The notes beneath the pieces are model-generated. The model saw only the letters and a program-made list of their open reading frames with translations, made no database searches and was not told the DNA's origin. Shown piece by piece: positions 17,074 to 25,274 of a DNA stretch of 64,000 bases. The position numbers and the translations under genes were made by a program. Source of the stretch: Caballeronia telluris (GTDB lineage Bacteria; Pseudomonadota; Gammaproteobacteria; Burkholderiales; Burkholderiaceae). The stretch spans positions 155,063-219,062 of the forward strand of contig NZ_FCNZ02000012.1 in the NCBI RefSeq assembly GCF_001544495.1. The letters run 5' to 3'. Position 1 is the stretch's first letter, and the number at the start of each line of letters is the position of its first letter.

Positions 17074-17997
17074 ATGGCGACTCCCATCCATCAGGCCAGG
17101 ACCACGCTGGAACTCCCGTTCAAGACTCCGTTCGACTGGACGCATCTGCTCTCGTTCATCGCGGGGCGGGCGTCGGCAGGCGTCGAATCGGTCGAAGGGA
17201 GCACCTACCGCCGCGCGATCGAATGGAACGGTGACAGCGGAACGATCGAGGTCACGCGTCATCCGCGCAAGCATCGCCTCATCGTGACGATCGACGGCGA
17301 CGTGCGGCGTCATCAAGACGATCTCGCCGCGCCCGTCGCGCGCATGTTCGACCTGCACGCCGATCCCAAAGCAATCGACCGCACGCTGTCAGCTGACCCC
17401 TGGCTCGCGCCGCTGGTCGAAGCCTCGCCGGGGCTGCGCGTGCCGGGCGCGTGGTCGGGCTTCGAACTCGTCGTCCGGACGATCGTCGGGCAACAGGTGA
17501 GCGTGAAGGGCGCGTCGACGATCATGAGCCGCATCGTGCAGCGCGCGGGCAAGCGCATCGACGGCCATCCGCACGAAGGCACCGCCTGGCGCTTCCCGAC
17601 GCCCGCCGAACTGGCCGCAGCCAATCTCGACCTAATCGGCATGCCGACCAAGCGGATCGCCACCGTGCAGCGTTTCGCGCAGGCCGTCGCGAGCGACGCG
17701 CTGCCGCTCGACACGCCCGGCGCCGATCCGCTCGCGTTGCAGCGGGACATGCTCGCGATGCCCGGCATCGGGCCGTGGACCGTCGGCTATGTCGCGATGC
17801 GTGCATTGCGCGATCCCGACGCGTGGCCGGAAGCCGACCTCGTGCTGATGCAGGCCATCGCCCGGCGCGACCCGTCGCTCGTGAAGGCGGCGCAGCAGCG
17901 TGCAAGGACCGAGCGCTGGCGTCCGTGGCGCGCGTATGCCGCGATGCATCTGTGGAACGGCGTCGCCAGGGAAACGGGGCTTGCGCGAGGCGGTTAA
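17074..17997 (+). CDS. alkA: DNA-3-methyladenine glycosylase II (AlkA-type)
   Basis: This 307-residue glycosylase removes alkylated purines. The N-terminal AlkA_N-like region (LELPFKTPFDWTHLLSFIAG) is followed by the HhH-GPD fold: FELVVRTIVGQQVSVKGAST, then the hairpin MLAMPGIGPWTVGYVAMRAL and the catalytic Asp in DAWPEADLVLMQ. In many bacteria AlkA is fused to or beside Ada, but here it stands alone, divergent from tag. Pairing of the two 3-methyladenine glycosylases back to back suggests a small repair locus. The ATG at 17074 follows AAGGA, and the longer upstream frame is not protein-like. Confidence 0.92.
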   Translation: MATPIHQARTTLELPFKTPFDWTHLLSFIAGRASAGVESVEGSTYRRAIEWNGDSGTIEVTRHPRKHRLIVTIDGDVRRHQDDLAAPVARMFDLHADPKAIDRTLSADPWLAPLVEASPGLRVPGAWSGFELVVRTIVGQQVSVKGASTIMSRIVQRAGKRIDGHPHEGTAWRFPTPAELAAANLDLIGMPTKRIATVQRFAQAVASDALPLDTPGADPLALQRDMLAMPGIGPWTVGYVAMRALRDPDAWPEADLVLMQAIARRDPSLVKAAQQRARTERWRPWRAYAAMHLWNGVARETGLARGG

Positions 17998-18013
17998 GCG
18001 CCGCCGCATCGCT

Positions 18014-18907
18014 TCACACCGAAGCCGCGATGTGTTCCCGCAGCCATGAATGCGCGGGGTCGCGATGCGAGCGCTCATGCCAGAGCATCGCCATCTCGTA
18101 GCCCGGCACATCGACGGGCGGCTCGACGATCCTCAGCGCAGGCGAATCGCGAACGAGCCGCGCGGGCAGCATTGCGACGAGATCGGTGTTCGCCAGCACC
18201 GACATGACGAACAGGAAGTGCGGCACGGACAGCACGACGCGCCGCGTGAGACCCGCTTCCGACAACGCTTCATCCGTAACGCCGCGAAACCCGCCGCCAT
18301 CCGGCGACACGATCACATGATCGAGTGCGCAGAATTGCGTTCGCGTGGGCTTTCTTTTCAGGCGCGGATGACCCGCGCGCCCGGCCAGCACATATCGCTC
18401 GGTAAAGAGCGGACGGCGACGCAAGCCCGCTGGCGCTTCGTCGCTCGTATGCAAGGCCAGATCGATCACGCCCTGCTCCGCTTGCCTCGCGATGTGCGGC
18501 GGAGCGAGTTCCAGAACCGCCAGCCGCGTGCGCGGTGCCGCCGTGCGCAATCCGCCGAGCGCCGGCAGCAGAACCGTCGATTCGCTGTAGTCGGTCGCGG
18601 CGACGCGCCACGTATGAGTCGCCGAAGCCGGGTCGAAAGGACTGGCGGGCGACACCGCGCGTCCGAGCGCTTCGAGCGCTTCCCTCAGTGGCGCGCGCAA
18701 CGCGTCGGCTCGCGCGGTGGGCCGCATCCCGCGCGGCCCCGGCAACAGAAGCGGATCGCCGAAGATGTCCCGCAGCTTCGCGAGATGCACGCTCACCGAT
18801 GGCTGCGAGAAGTTCAGGCGTTCCGCCGCACGCGTGACGTTGTGTTCGGAGAGCAGCGCATCGAGCGTGACGAGCAGATTGAGATCCAGCCGCCTGAGAT
18901 TATTCAT
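18014..18907 (-). CDS. LysR-family transcriptional regulator
   Basis: This 297-residue protein has an N-terminal HTH (LLSEHNVTRAAERLNFSQPS, residues about 17-36) and a periplasmic-binding-like effector domain, with NodD/SyrM-type wording such as LPARLVRD and HERSHRDPAHSWLREHI at the end. It is divergently transcribed from the NAD(P)H oxidoreductase at 18992, a standard LysR-target arrangement. A perfect 10-bp inverted repeat sits in the 84-bp intergenic region. The inducer is probably a quinone or electrophile, by analogy with similar pairs (inference). Confidence 0.93.
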   Translation of the reverse strand: MNNLRRLDLNLLVTLDALLSEHNVTRAAERLNFSQPSVSVHLAKLRDIFGDPLLLPGPRGMRPTARADALRAPLREALEALGRAVSPASPFDPASATHTWRVAATDYSESTVLLPALGGLRTAAPRTRLAVLELAPPHIARQAEQGVIDLALHTSDEAPAGLRRRPLFTERYVLAGRAGHPRLKRKPTRTQFCALDHVIVSPDGGGFRGVTDEALSEAGLTRRVVLSVPHFLFVMSVLANTDLVAMLPARLVRDSPALRIVEPPVDVPGYEMAMLWHERSHRDPAHSWLREHIAASV

Positions 18908-18920
18908 CGCAATACCTGCA

Positions 18921-18944
18921 ATATTGGAAATTCATTTCCAATAT
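18921..18944. promoter_or_regulatory. Palindromic operator between LysR gene and oxidoreductase
   Basis: ATATTGGAAA-TTCA-TTTCCAATAT is a perfect 10-bp inverted repeat with a 4-bp centre. It contains the LysR-type T-N11-A pattern. It lies 13 bp upstream of the LysR start and 47 bp upstream of the oxidoreductase start, so binding there could control both genes. Confidence 0.75.
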
Positions 18945-18991
18945 ACCGGACGCAAACCTATCCTGCCTGTTTCTGGCAATGGAGGTCATCC

Positions 18992-19768
18992 ATGAATATT
19001 CTTGTGGTCTACGCGCATCCCGAACCGCGCTCGCTGAACGGCTCGCTCAGGAATTTCTCGGTCAAGCGACTCGAAGAGGCGGGACACGCCGTTCAGGTTT
19101 CGGACCTGTACGCAATGAACTGGAAGGCATCGCTCGATGCGAACGACAGCCGCGTCGCACCGCGCGATCTGCGCTTCGATCCATCGCTCGATTCGAAGCA
19201 TGCGTTCGAGCATGGCCTGCAAAGCGAGGACATCGCGCGCGAGCAGGAGAAGCTGAGATGGGCGGACACGCTCATCCTTCAGTTCCCGCTATGGTGGTTC
19301 TCGATGCCGGCGATCCTGAAAGGCTGGGTCGAGCGCGTCTATGCCTACGGCTTCGCGTATGGCGTCGGCGAGCACTCCGACGCGCGCTGGGGCGACCGTT
19401 ATGGAGAAGGCACGCTCGCGGGCAAGCGGGCGATGCTCGTCGTCACCGTGGGCGGCTGGGAGTCGCACTACAGTGCGCGCGGCATCAACGGACCGATCGA
19501 CGACATCCTGTTCCCCATCCATCACGGGATTCTGTATTACCCGGGATTCGACGTCCTGCCGCCGTTCGTGGTCTACCGGACCGGCCGGACCGACGAAGCG
19601 CGATTCGCAACCCTGTGCGACGAACTCGGACGACGTCTCGACGACCTCGCGAATACGGCGCCTATCGCCTTTCGTCCACAGAACGCGGGCGCGTACGACA
19701 TCCCCGCGCTGACGCTGCGCCCGGAGATTGCGCCTGAGATGAACGGCTTCGCCGCGCACATCGGCTAG
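18992..19768 (+). CDS. NAD(P)H-dependent flavodoxin-fold quinone oxidoreductase
   Basis: This 258-residue flavoprotein is of the NQO1/MdaB/KefF type. The N-terminal strand-loop MNILVVYAHPEPRSLNGSL binds the FMN/FAD phosphate, LQFPLWWFSMPAILKGWVER is the diagnostic flavin/substrate loop, and VVTVGGWESHY follows. The usual reaction is two-electron reduction of quinones by NAD(P)H, limiting semiquinone formation. GGAGG lies 6 bases before the ATG. It is divergent from a LysR regulator with a palindromic operator between them and precedes other redox genes (AhpD-like, azoreductase remnant, cupin). Confidence 0.93.
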   Translation: MNILVVYAHPEPRSLNGSLRNFSVKRLEEAGHAVQVSDLYAMNWKASLDANDSRVAPRDLRFDPSLDSKHAFEHGLQSEDIAREQEKLRWADTLILQFPLWWFSMPAILKGWVERVYAYGFAYGVGEHSDARWGDRYGEGTLAGKRAMLVVTVGGWESHYSARGINGPIDDILFPIHHGILYYPGFDVLPPFVVYRTGRTDEARFATLCDELGRRLDDLANTAPIAFRPQNAGAYDIPALTLRPEIAPEMNGFAAHIG

Positions 19769-19929
19769 GCGGTTCCCGCCACCGTCCGCGCCGCTCTCCT
19801 GAAACGGGTCCCGAAGACTGCGCACTGGCTACCTCGAATTCGCCAAAACTGGTCGTTTTCGAAGGCCAGTCGTGCGCGTAATCTGTCTTCATCGCATCGC
19901 TGCATGCGTTCAACCCTCAGGAGCCCATC

Positions 19930-20367
19930 ATGGAACAACGTCTCGACTTCTACAAAGCCAACCCCGCCGCCATCGAAGCGCTGGTCGGTGTCGAAAAGCG
20001 TATCGGCAAGTCGGCGCTCGAAAAATCGCTGACAGAACTGGTTCGTCTGCGTGCGTCGCAGATCAACGGCTGCGCGTACTGCGTCGACATGCACACGACC
20101 GACGCACGCAAGGGCGGCGAAACGGAGCGCCGCCTGGCGACGGTCGTCGTATGGCGCGAAACGCCGTTCTTCACCGACCGCGAACGCGCCGCGCTCGAAT
20201 GGACGGAAGCGCTGACGCTGGTGTCGCAGGAACACGTTCCCGACGCCGTGTGGAACGCCGTGCGCCCGCATTTCAGCGACGAAGAACTCGTCGACCTGAC
20301 GCTGCTCATCACCGCCATCAATGCGTGGAACCGCTTTGCGATTGCGTTCCGCAAGCTGCCGGCCTGA
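19930..20367 (+). CDS. Carboxymuconolactone decarboxylase/AhpD-like protein
   Basis: This 145-residue all-helical protein has the redox motif CAYCVDMH (CxxCxxxH) around residues 51-58 that marks AhpD-type alkylhydroperoxidase members, rather than true decarboxylases. The surrounding wording LTELVRLRASQINGCAYC and LLITAINAWNRFAIAFR is typical. A likely role is thiol-based peroxide reduction in the cytoplasm. It sits 78 bp before the azoreductase remnant and may share a transcript with it. Confidence 0.92.
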   Translation: MEQRLDFYKANPAAIEALVGVEKRIGKSALEKSLTELVRLRASQINGCAYCVDMHTTDARKGGETERRLATVVVWRETPFFTDRERAALEWTEALTLVSQEHVPDAVWNAVRPHFSDEELVDLTLLITAINAWNRFAIAFRKLPA

Positions 20368-20445
20368 CGTCGCGCGCATCCGTCATTCGAACCGCCGCGG
20401 CACACGCGGCCACTTCAGTCAGTCATTGTTTCCAGGAGAAAAGTC

Positions 20446-21103
20446 GTGAAAGTCATGCATGTGGATGCGAGCGCGAAGCGCGAACGATCCAACTCGCGCG
20501 CGTTGAGCCGATTCTTCATTGAGCGTCTGCGCACCGAAGGGGTGGACGTCGAAATCGACTACCTCGACGTCACGGTCGATACCCCGCCGCACGTCACCGA
20601 AGCGTACGCCATCGCCATCTATACGCCGGAGAAAGACCGCACGCCCGCGATGAAAGCGACGCTCGCCGCCTCCGACGCCTTGTGCCGGCGCGTGCTCGAA
20701 GCCGACGCGCTCGATGTACAACTGGTCGATGCCCTCCGCCTTCAAAGCTTTCGTCGACAGCATCACGCGCACCGGCATCACGTACCTGCATACGGAAGAC
20801 GGCCGCATCGAGGGGCAGCTCGGACGCCAGAAGGTGATCTTCATCACGAGCCGCGGCGCCGATCTGCGCCCGGGCACGCCGTTCTCGTCGATGGACGCGC
20901 TCACGCCGTCGCTCAGAGCCGCGTTCGGGTTCCTCGGTGTCGCGGAGCCGGCCTTCGTCGATGCGCAGCCGCTCCAGTTCTCGGATCAGGAAGCGCGCAC
21001 CCAGGCGCTCGAACGCGCACGCGACGAGTTGTCCGCGATCGCGGCGCGCTGGGCGCAAGTGGAAACGTCATCGAACGTGCAAGAAGAAGCCGGCGCGCTC
21101 TGA
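20446..21103 (+). pseudogene. azoR: FMN-dependent NADH-azoreductase, disrupted by a short deletion
   Basis: The gene begins at a GTG (20446) after AGGAG. It encodes a normal azoreductase N-terminus (MKVMHVDASAKRERSNSRAL) as far as LCRRVLEADAL at 20712. The expected family sequence then continues with a valine-rich strand and Pro-Met-Tyr-Asn-Trp. Here the frame jumps, and the rest (MYNWSMPSAFKAFVDSITRT and onward to 21103) is read one base forward. Compared with the family, about 14 bases seem to be missing at 20712-20714, removing five residues of the FMN-binding strand and shifting frame. Both halves are otherwise well conserved, so the event is recent or a sequencing artefact. Confidence 0.8.
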
Positions 21104-21132
21104 CCGAAACGCACATTCTCAGGAGAATCATC

Positions 21133-21558
21133 ATGAATATCCGCTCGATGGCGGCCGCCGCGCTTGCCGTGCTGTCGCTCGCGACGGCTTCGCAAACCGC
21201 CTTCGCCGCCGAAACCGCCGCGCACGAAACGATCACGCCGGCACTCGCCGAAGCAATTCCGAACGTTCCCGGCAAAACGATGACCGCGCTCGTCGTCGAG
21301 TACGCGCCCGGCGCCAAGTCGCCGTCGCATCGGCACGGACAGGCGTTCGTCGTCGGCTATGTGCTCTCGGGCGCGATCCGCAGCCAGGTCGATGGCGGCG
21401 AGACACGCGTCTTCCACGCGGGCGAGCACTGGACCGAAAAGCCCGGCGCGCATCACACGGTGAGCGAAAACGCGAGCGATACCGAACCGGCGAAACTGCT
21501 CGCGATCTTCATCGCGGACACGAAAGACAAGAATCTCGTCACGTTCGACAAGAAATAG
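21133..21558 (+). CDS. Exported cupin-domain protein
   Basis: This 141-residue protein has a Sec signal (MAAAALAVLSLATASQTAFA) and a single cupin barrel. The metal-binding motif 1 is present as PSHRHGQAFVVGYVLSG, and motif 2 as EKPGAHHTVSENA. AGGAG lies 7 bases before the ATG. Its frame is continuous with the first half of the disrupted azoreductase, which makes a misleading single open frame, but the signal peptide and ribosome-binding site define a separate gene. Enzymatic role unknown. It is last in the redox cluster, before a strong hairpin terminator. Confidence 0.9.
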   Translation: MNIRSMAAAALAVLSLATASQTAFAAETAAHETITPALAEAIPNVPGKTMTALVVEYAPGAKSPSHRHGQAFVVGYVLSGAIRSQVDGGETRVFHAGEHWTEKPGAHHTVSENASDTEPAKLLAIFIADTKDKNLVTFDKK

Positions 21559-21605
21559 CCCCCGACGCCGCGCAACGCGGCGGATTCAGCACCCACGCCG
21601 CCCTC

Positions 21606-21638
21606 ACGACTGGAAACGCGAATCGCGTTTCCGGTCGT
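21606..21638 (+). terminator. Rho-independent-like terminator after cupin gene
   Basis: A 15-bp stem (ACGACTGGAAACGCG paired with CGCGTTTCCGGTCGT, one G-T wobble) has a 3-base loop AAT. It is followed by TTCAATTTC. It lies 48 bp beyond the cupin stop. Confidence 0.75.
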
Positions 21639-21798
21639 TTCAATTTCCCCGGCGCTCGATTGCTCTCGTCAGACGAATCTGCATCATCGTGCGCATTTTA
21701 GAAAACGATTAACTTAAACGAAGCGTGGCACGACGGCCTGACGCGCCGGACCCCGGGAAACCGAGCACTAGGCAACCTCAGGCAAAGCCACTATTCTA

Positions 21799-21812
21799 AA
21801 AAAACGTTTTCC
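21799..21812. promoter_or_regulatory. LacI-type operator upstream of the hexuronate MFS gene
   Basis: AAAAAACGTTTTCC matches the perfect palindrome GGAAAACGTTTTCC at 24403 in 12 of 14 positions, with the central ACGT typical of LacI/GalR proteins. It lies 121 bp before the MFS start, in a 375-bp gap that otherwise holds the upstream terminator and no gene. Confidence 0.7.
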
Positions 21813-21933
21813 AAACATGGCAGACGCAGCGCACGGCAAGCCTCGCCGCGCGACGCTAAAGGCCCCGGCGCTCGTCGCCATTACCGATCAGAGAGCGCGG
21901 CGCGACGAGCGATGCCGCGTAACGGAGACACTC

Positions 21934-23223
21934 ATGAACACTGCCGTCGCCGGCGTCGTGCGCGCCGCCAGCCGCTACCGCTGGACCGTGTGCGCGCTGC
22001 TATTCTTCGCGACCGTCATCAACTACATGGACCGGCAGATTCTCGGCCTGCTCGCGCCGCTCCTGCAGCACGACATCGGCTGGACGCAGATTCAGTATGG
22101 ACGGATCGTGATCGCGTTCTCGGCGTTCTACGCGGTCGGTCTCCTGTGTTTCGGCCGGATCGTCGACTGGCTCGGCACGCGCGTTTCCTATGCGCTCGCC
22201 ATGCTGGTCTGGAGCATCGCGGCGATGCTGCACGCGGCGGTGGGGTCGGTGACCGGTTTCGCGATGGTGCGGGCGCTGCTCGGCATCGGCGAAGGCGGCA
22301 ATTTCCCGGCCGCGATCAAGACCACGGCGGAATGGTTTCCGCGCCGTGAACGCGCGCTCGCCACCGGCATCTTCAACTCGGGCGCGAACATCGGCGCCGT
22401 GTTTGCTCCCGCGATCATTCCGCCGCTCGCGCTCGCCTTCGGCTGGCGCGCGGCATTCGTGATGATCGGGGCAATCGGCATCGTCTGGCTGGGCTTCTGG
22501 TTCGCGTTCTACCGCTCGGCCGATCCGGCTTCCCGCGACGAGGAAATGGCCGAAGCGCAGGACGAAGTCGAAGCGCTCGACGCCGCCAACGTCAACGCCC
22601 GCGCGCCGGGCTGGGGCGTGCTGATCAAGAAGCGCCAGACGTGGGCGTTCATCATCGGCAAGTTCCTGACCGATCCGGTGTGGTGGTTCTACCTGTTCTG
22701 GCTGCCGAAGTGGCTCAACGAATCGCGCGGCATGGACATGCAGCACATCGGCCTGCCGCTCGTCGTGATCTACGCGATGACGACCATCGGCAGTATCGGA
22801 GGCGGATGGATTTCGTCGGCGCTGTTGCGTGCCGGCTGGAGCGTGAACGGCGCGCGCAAGACCGCGATGTTCATCTGCGCCTGCTGCGTGCTGCCGATCG
22901 CGTTCGTCTCGCAAGTCGACAATCTGTGGGGCGCGGTGGCGATCGTCGGTCTCGCGGCGGCGGCGCACCAGGGCTGGTCGGCGAATCTGTTCACGACCGC
23001 ATCGGACCTGTTCCCGAAGCGCGCGCTCGGCGCCGTGGTCGGCATCGGCGGCATGGCCGGTTCGATCGGCGGTGTGCTGTTCTCGGAAGTGATCGGCCAG
23101 GTGCTGCAACGCACGGGCCACTACTGGGTGCTGTTCGCGATCGGCGCCTCGGCGTATCTCATCGCCTTCGCGATCATGCACTTCCTCACGCCGCGCATGC
23201 AGCCGGCGAAACTCGAGGTCTGA
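21934..23223 (+). CDS. MFS transporter, ACS family (hexuronate type)
   Basis: This 429-residue inner-membrane symporter has 12 predicted helices. ACS-family (ExuT/GudP) signatures include NYMDRQILGLLAPLLQHDIG in the first loop, RALLGIGEGGNFPAAIKTTA, WFPRRERALATGIFNSGANI and, in the second half, DPVWWFYLFWLPKWL. It most likely imports hexuronates such as galacturonate or glucuronate, since uronate dehydrogenase and a lactonase follow across the divergent LacI gene under the same operator. The ATG at 21934 follows CGGAG. The earlier ATG at 21817 would add a non-conserved 39-residue leader. Confidence 0.92.
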   Translation: MNTAVAGVVRAASRYRWTVCALLFFATVINYMDRQILGLLAPLLQHDIGWTQIQYGRIVIAFSAFYAVGLLCFGRIVDWLGTRVSYALAMLVWSIAAMLHAAVGSVTGFAMVRALLGIGEGGNFPAAIKTTAEWFPRRERALATGIFNSGANIGAVFAPAIIPPLALAFGWRAAFVMIGAIGIVWLGFWFAFYRSADPASRDEEMAEAQDEVEALDAANVNARAPGWGVLIKKRQTWAFIIGKFLTDPVWWFYLFWLPKWLNESRGMDMQHIGLPLVVIYAMTTIGSIGGGWISSALLRAGWSVNGARKTAMFICACCVLPIAFVSQVDNLWGAVAIVGLAAAAHQGWSANLFTTASDLFPKRALGAVVGIGGMAGSIGGVLFSEVIGQVLQRTGHYWVLFAIGASAYLIAFAIMHFLTPRMQPAKLEV

Positions 23224-23229
23224 AGCAAT

Positions 23230-23263
23230 GCGGCGCCCGCCCGGTTCGATGCGCGGGCGCCGC
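23230..23263. terminator. Bidirectional hairpin terminator between MFS and LacI genes
   Basis: GCGGCGCCCGC and GCGGGCGCCGC form a perfect 11-bp GC stem with a 12-base loop. It is followed by GTTT on the plus strand and preceded by CATTGC, so a short T-run is available only rightward. It sits between the stops of two converging genes. Confidence 0.7.
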
Positions 23264-23266
23264 GTT

Positions 23267-24259
23267 TCAACGGCAGGGCGCCGTCGAGTCCCGCACGATC
23301 AGCCGCGGTTCGAACATCGAATGCCCGGTATCCGGATGACCCGCGAGCGCGTCGATGAGCTTTTGCATCGCGAGCTCGCCCATCTTCTCGCTTTGCACGT
23401 CGACGGTGGTCAGCGCGGGCGACGCGTACTCGCTGTAGGGCACGTTGTCGACGCCCGTCACCGAGACGTCCTCAGGCACGCGAATCCCGAGCGAAGCCGC
23501 TTCCTTCATGAAACCGAGCGCGATCAGGTCGTTGTAGCAGATCACCGCCTGCGGCCGGTGCGGCCCGAGCATCACGCGCGAGCAGGCATGTTCGCCCGCG
23601 CGGGCGGTCGGCGCGTGGGCGTCGTGAACATCGAGCGTGAGCCCCACTTCGTCGAGACACTCGCGCACGCCGCGAATCCGCTCGTCGTTGATGCGCGCGT
23701 GTCCGAAGCCGAGATACGCGATCTGGCGATGCCCGAGATTCACCAGATGCCGCGCGAGCATGTAGGCGGCCAGCCGGTTGTCGATGCCGACGCTCGGAAT
23801 CGGCAATTCGTCGCTGCGGCGCAAGAGCACGAGCGGCTTGCCGAGATCGAGCATCCACCGCGCTTCCTCGTCGGAGAGACGCGAGCTCACGATCAGGCCG
23901 TCGACGCGCTGCGCGAGCGCTTCGATCAGCGGGCGTTCGAGCGCCTGCGTTTCGTCGATGTCGACGAGCAGCAGCGTGTAGTCGTGCCGCAGCGCGATGC
24001 GGTTCGCGCCTTTCACGACGTTCGTGAAGTGCGGATTGGCGATGTCGAGAATCGTGAGGCCGATGGTGCGCGTGCGTCCGGTGATCATCGAGCGCGCGAG
24101 CGGGTTCGAACGGTAGCCGAGGTCCTCGATGGCGGCCTTGAGCTTCGCCTCGACGGGCGCCGAGAAGCGCTGCGCGCCGTTCATGTACTTGGAGACCGTC
24201 GCCACCGATACGCCGGCGGCGGCAGCGACGTCGCGAATCGTCGGGGAAAGTTTTTTCAT
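23267..24259 (-). CDS. LacI-family repressor of the uronate regulon
   Basis: This 330-residue regulator has HTH and hinge regions (TIRDVAAAAGVSVATVSKYM, then NPLARSMITGRTRTIGLTI) and a sugar-binding domain ending in YSEYASPALTTVDVQSEKMG. The start at 24259 places the HTH at the N-terminus as in the family; the longer frame adds an implausible 83-residue leader. Three operator-like sites occur: before the MFS gene, before its own start and before the uronate dehydrogenase gene. It therefore likely represses all three transcription units. The inducer is probably a uronate or its aldarate/lactone product (inference). Confidence 0.93.
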   Translation of the reverse strand: MKKLSPTIRDVAAAAGVSVATVSKYMNGAQRFSAPVEAKLKAAIEDLGYRSNPLARSMITGRTRTIGLTILDIANPHFTNVVKGANRIALRHDYTLLLVDIDETQALERPLIEALAQRVDGLIVSSRLSDEEARWMLDLGKPLVLLRRSDELPIPSVGIDNRLAAYMLARHLVNLGHRQIAYLGFGHARINDERIRGVRECLDEVGLTLDVHDAHAPTARAGEHACSRVMLGPHRPQAVICYNDLIALGFMKEAASLGIRVPEDVSVTGVDNVPYSEYASPALTTVDVQSEKMGELAMQKLIDALAGHPDTGHSMFEPRLIVRDSTAPCR

Positions 24260-24264
24260 ACGGA

Positions 24265-24278
24265 GGGTAACGTTTTCT
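24265..24278. promoter_or_regulatory. LacI-type operator at the repressor's own start
   Basis: GGGTAACGTTTTCT resembles the GGAAAACGTTTTCC palindrome in 10-11 positions, with the central ACGT and one perfect half-site. It lies 6-19 bases upstream of the repressor ATG, so autoregulation by blocking initiation is likely. Confidence 0.55.
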
Positions 24279-24402
24279 CTGTTTGTTAACGGATTGTCGC
24301 AGAAAACGCGATTCGCGGGCATGCGCCGGGCAGGCGATCCATTCGGGAAACCGCCACCGGCAGGCGCCAATTGACGTCGAACGACAGCCGCCGTTATAGT
24401 CT

Positions 24403-24416
24403 GGAAAACGTTTTCC
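24403..24416. promoter_or_regulatory. Perfect LacI-type operator upstream of udh
   Basis: GGAAAACGTTTTCC is a perfect 14-bp palindrome 36 bp before the udh start and 143 bp from the divergent repressor start. It is the best copy of the three sites in this region. Confidence 0.85.
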
Positions 24417-24452
24417 TTAATCAAATTTTCGAAGCACCTGGAGGAATTTCCC

Positions 24453-25274
24453 ATGAACCCGACACGAAAACCCTTCCACCGCCTGCTCCTGACGGGCGCG
24501 GCCGGCAATCTGGGCTGTCAGCTTCGCGGCGCGCTCGCGAACTGGGCCGACATCGTGCGCGTGAGTGACATCGCCGCGCTCGGCGAACCCGCGCCGCACG
24601 AAGAAACGAACGTCGTCGATCTGTCCGACCGCGAAGCGGTCATGCATCTCGTCGAAGGCGTCGATGCGATCGTGCATCTCGGCGGCATTTCGATCGACGC
24701 GCCGTTCGACGACCTGATCGAAGCCAACATCCGCGGCACCTACAACCTCTACGAAGCGGCCCGCCGGCACGGCGTTAAGCGCGTCGTGTTCGCGAGCTCG
24801 AATCACACGATCGGTTTTCATCCCGTGACCGAAGTGCTCGACGCCGACTCGCCGCAGCGCCCGGACAGCCTCTACGGCGTGACGAAATGCTTCGGCGAAT
24901 CGCTGTCGCGCTATTACTACGACCGCTTCGGCATCGAGACGGTGTGCCTGCGCATCGGTTCGTCGTTCGAGGAGCCGAAAAATGCGCGCATGCTCGTCAC
25001 GTTCCTGAGCTATCGCGATTTGATCGAACTCGTGCGCTGCTCGCTCTTCACGAACCGCGTCGGACACGTCGTCGCATACGGTGCGTCGAACAATCCGGTT
25101 AAGTGGTGGGACAACACGAAGGCGGGTTTCCTCGGCTTCAACCCGCGCGACAGCTCCATGCCGTTCGCCGAGCGCTTCCCGGCCTCGGCCCCGACCGACG
25201 ACCACGACGATCCCGCCCAGCGCTTCCAGGGCGGCCCGTTCGTGCTCGGCGAACCGATGGAGCGCAGCCGATGA
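24453..25274 (+). CDS. udh: Uronate dehydrogenase (NAD-dependent SDR)
   Basis: This 273-residue short-chain dehydrogenase/epimerase-fold enzyme oxidises D-galacturonate or D-glucuronate to the aldaro-lactone, the first step of the oxidative uronate pathway. The nucleotide motif GAAGNLG is at 15-21, FASSNHTIGFHP at about 113-124 (characteristic of Udh), and catalytic YGVTK has Tyr141 and Lys145. The conserved ASNNPVKWWDN region near the C-terminus also fits. AGGAGG precedes the ATG. The stop overlaps the start of the lactonase gene (ATGA), which hydrolyses the expected product. Confidence 0.92.
   Translation: MNPTRKPFHRLLLTGAAGNLGCQLRGALANWADIVRVSDIAALGEPAPHEETNVVDLSDREAVMHLVEGVDAIVHLGGISIDAPFDDLIEANIRGTYNLYEAARRHGVKRVVFASSNHTIGFHPVTEVLDADSPQRPDSLYGVTKCFGESLSRYYYDRFGIETVCLRIGSSFEEPKNARMLVTFLSYRDLIELVRCSLFTNRVGHVVAYGASNNPVKWWDNTKAGFLGFNPRDSSMPFAERFPASAPTDDHDDPAQRFQGGPFVLGEPMERSR

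Noticed and set aside
20446..21558. A single azoreductase-cupin fusion protein
   Set aside because: The middle of the frame is nonsense relative to azoreductases. The true second half is in another frame, and the cupin has its own AGGAG and signal peptide.
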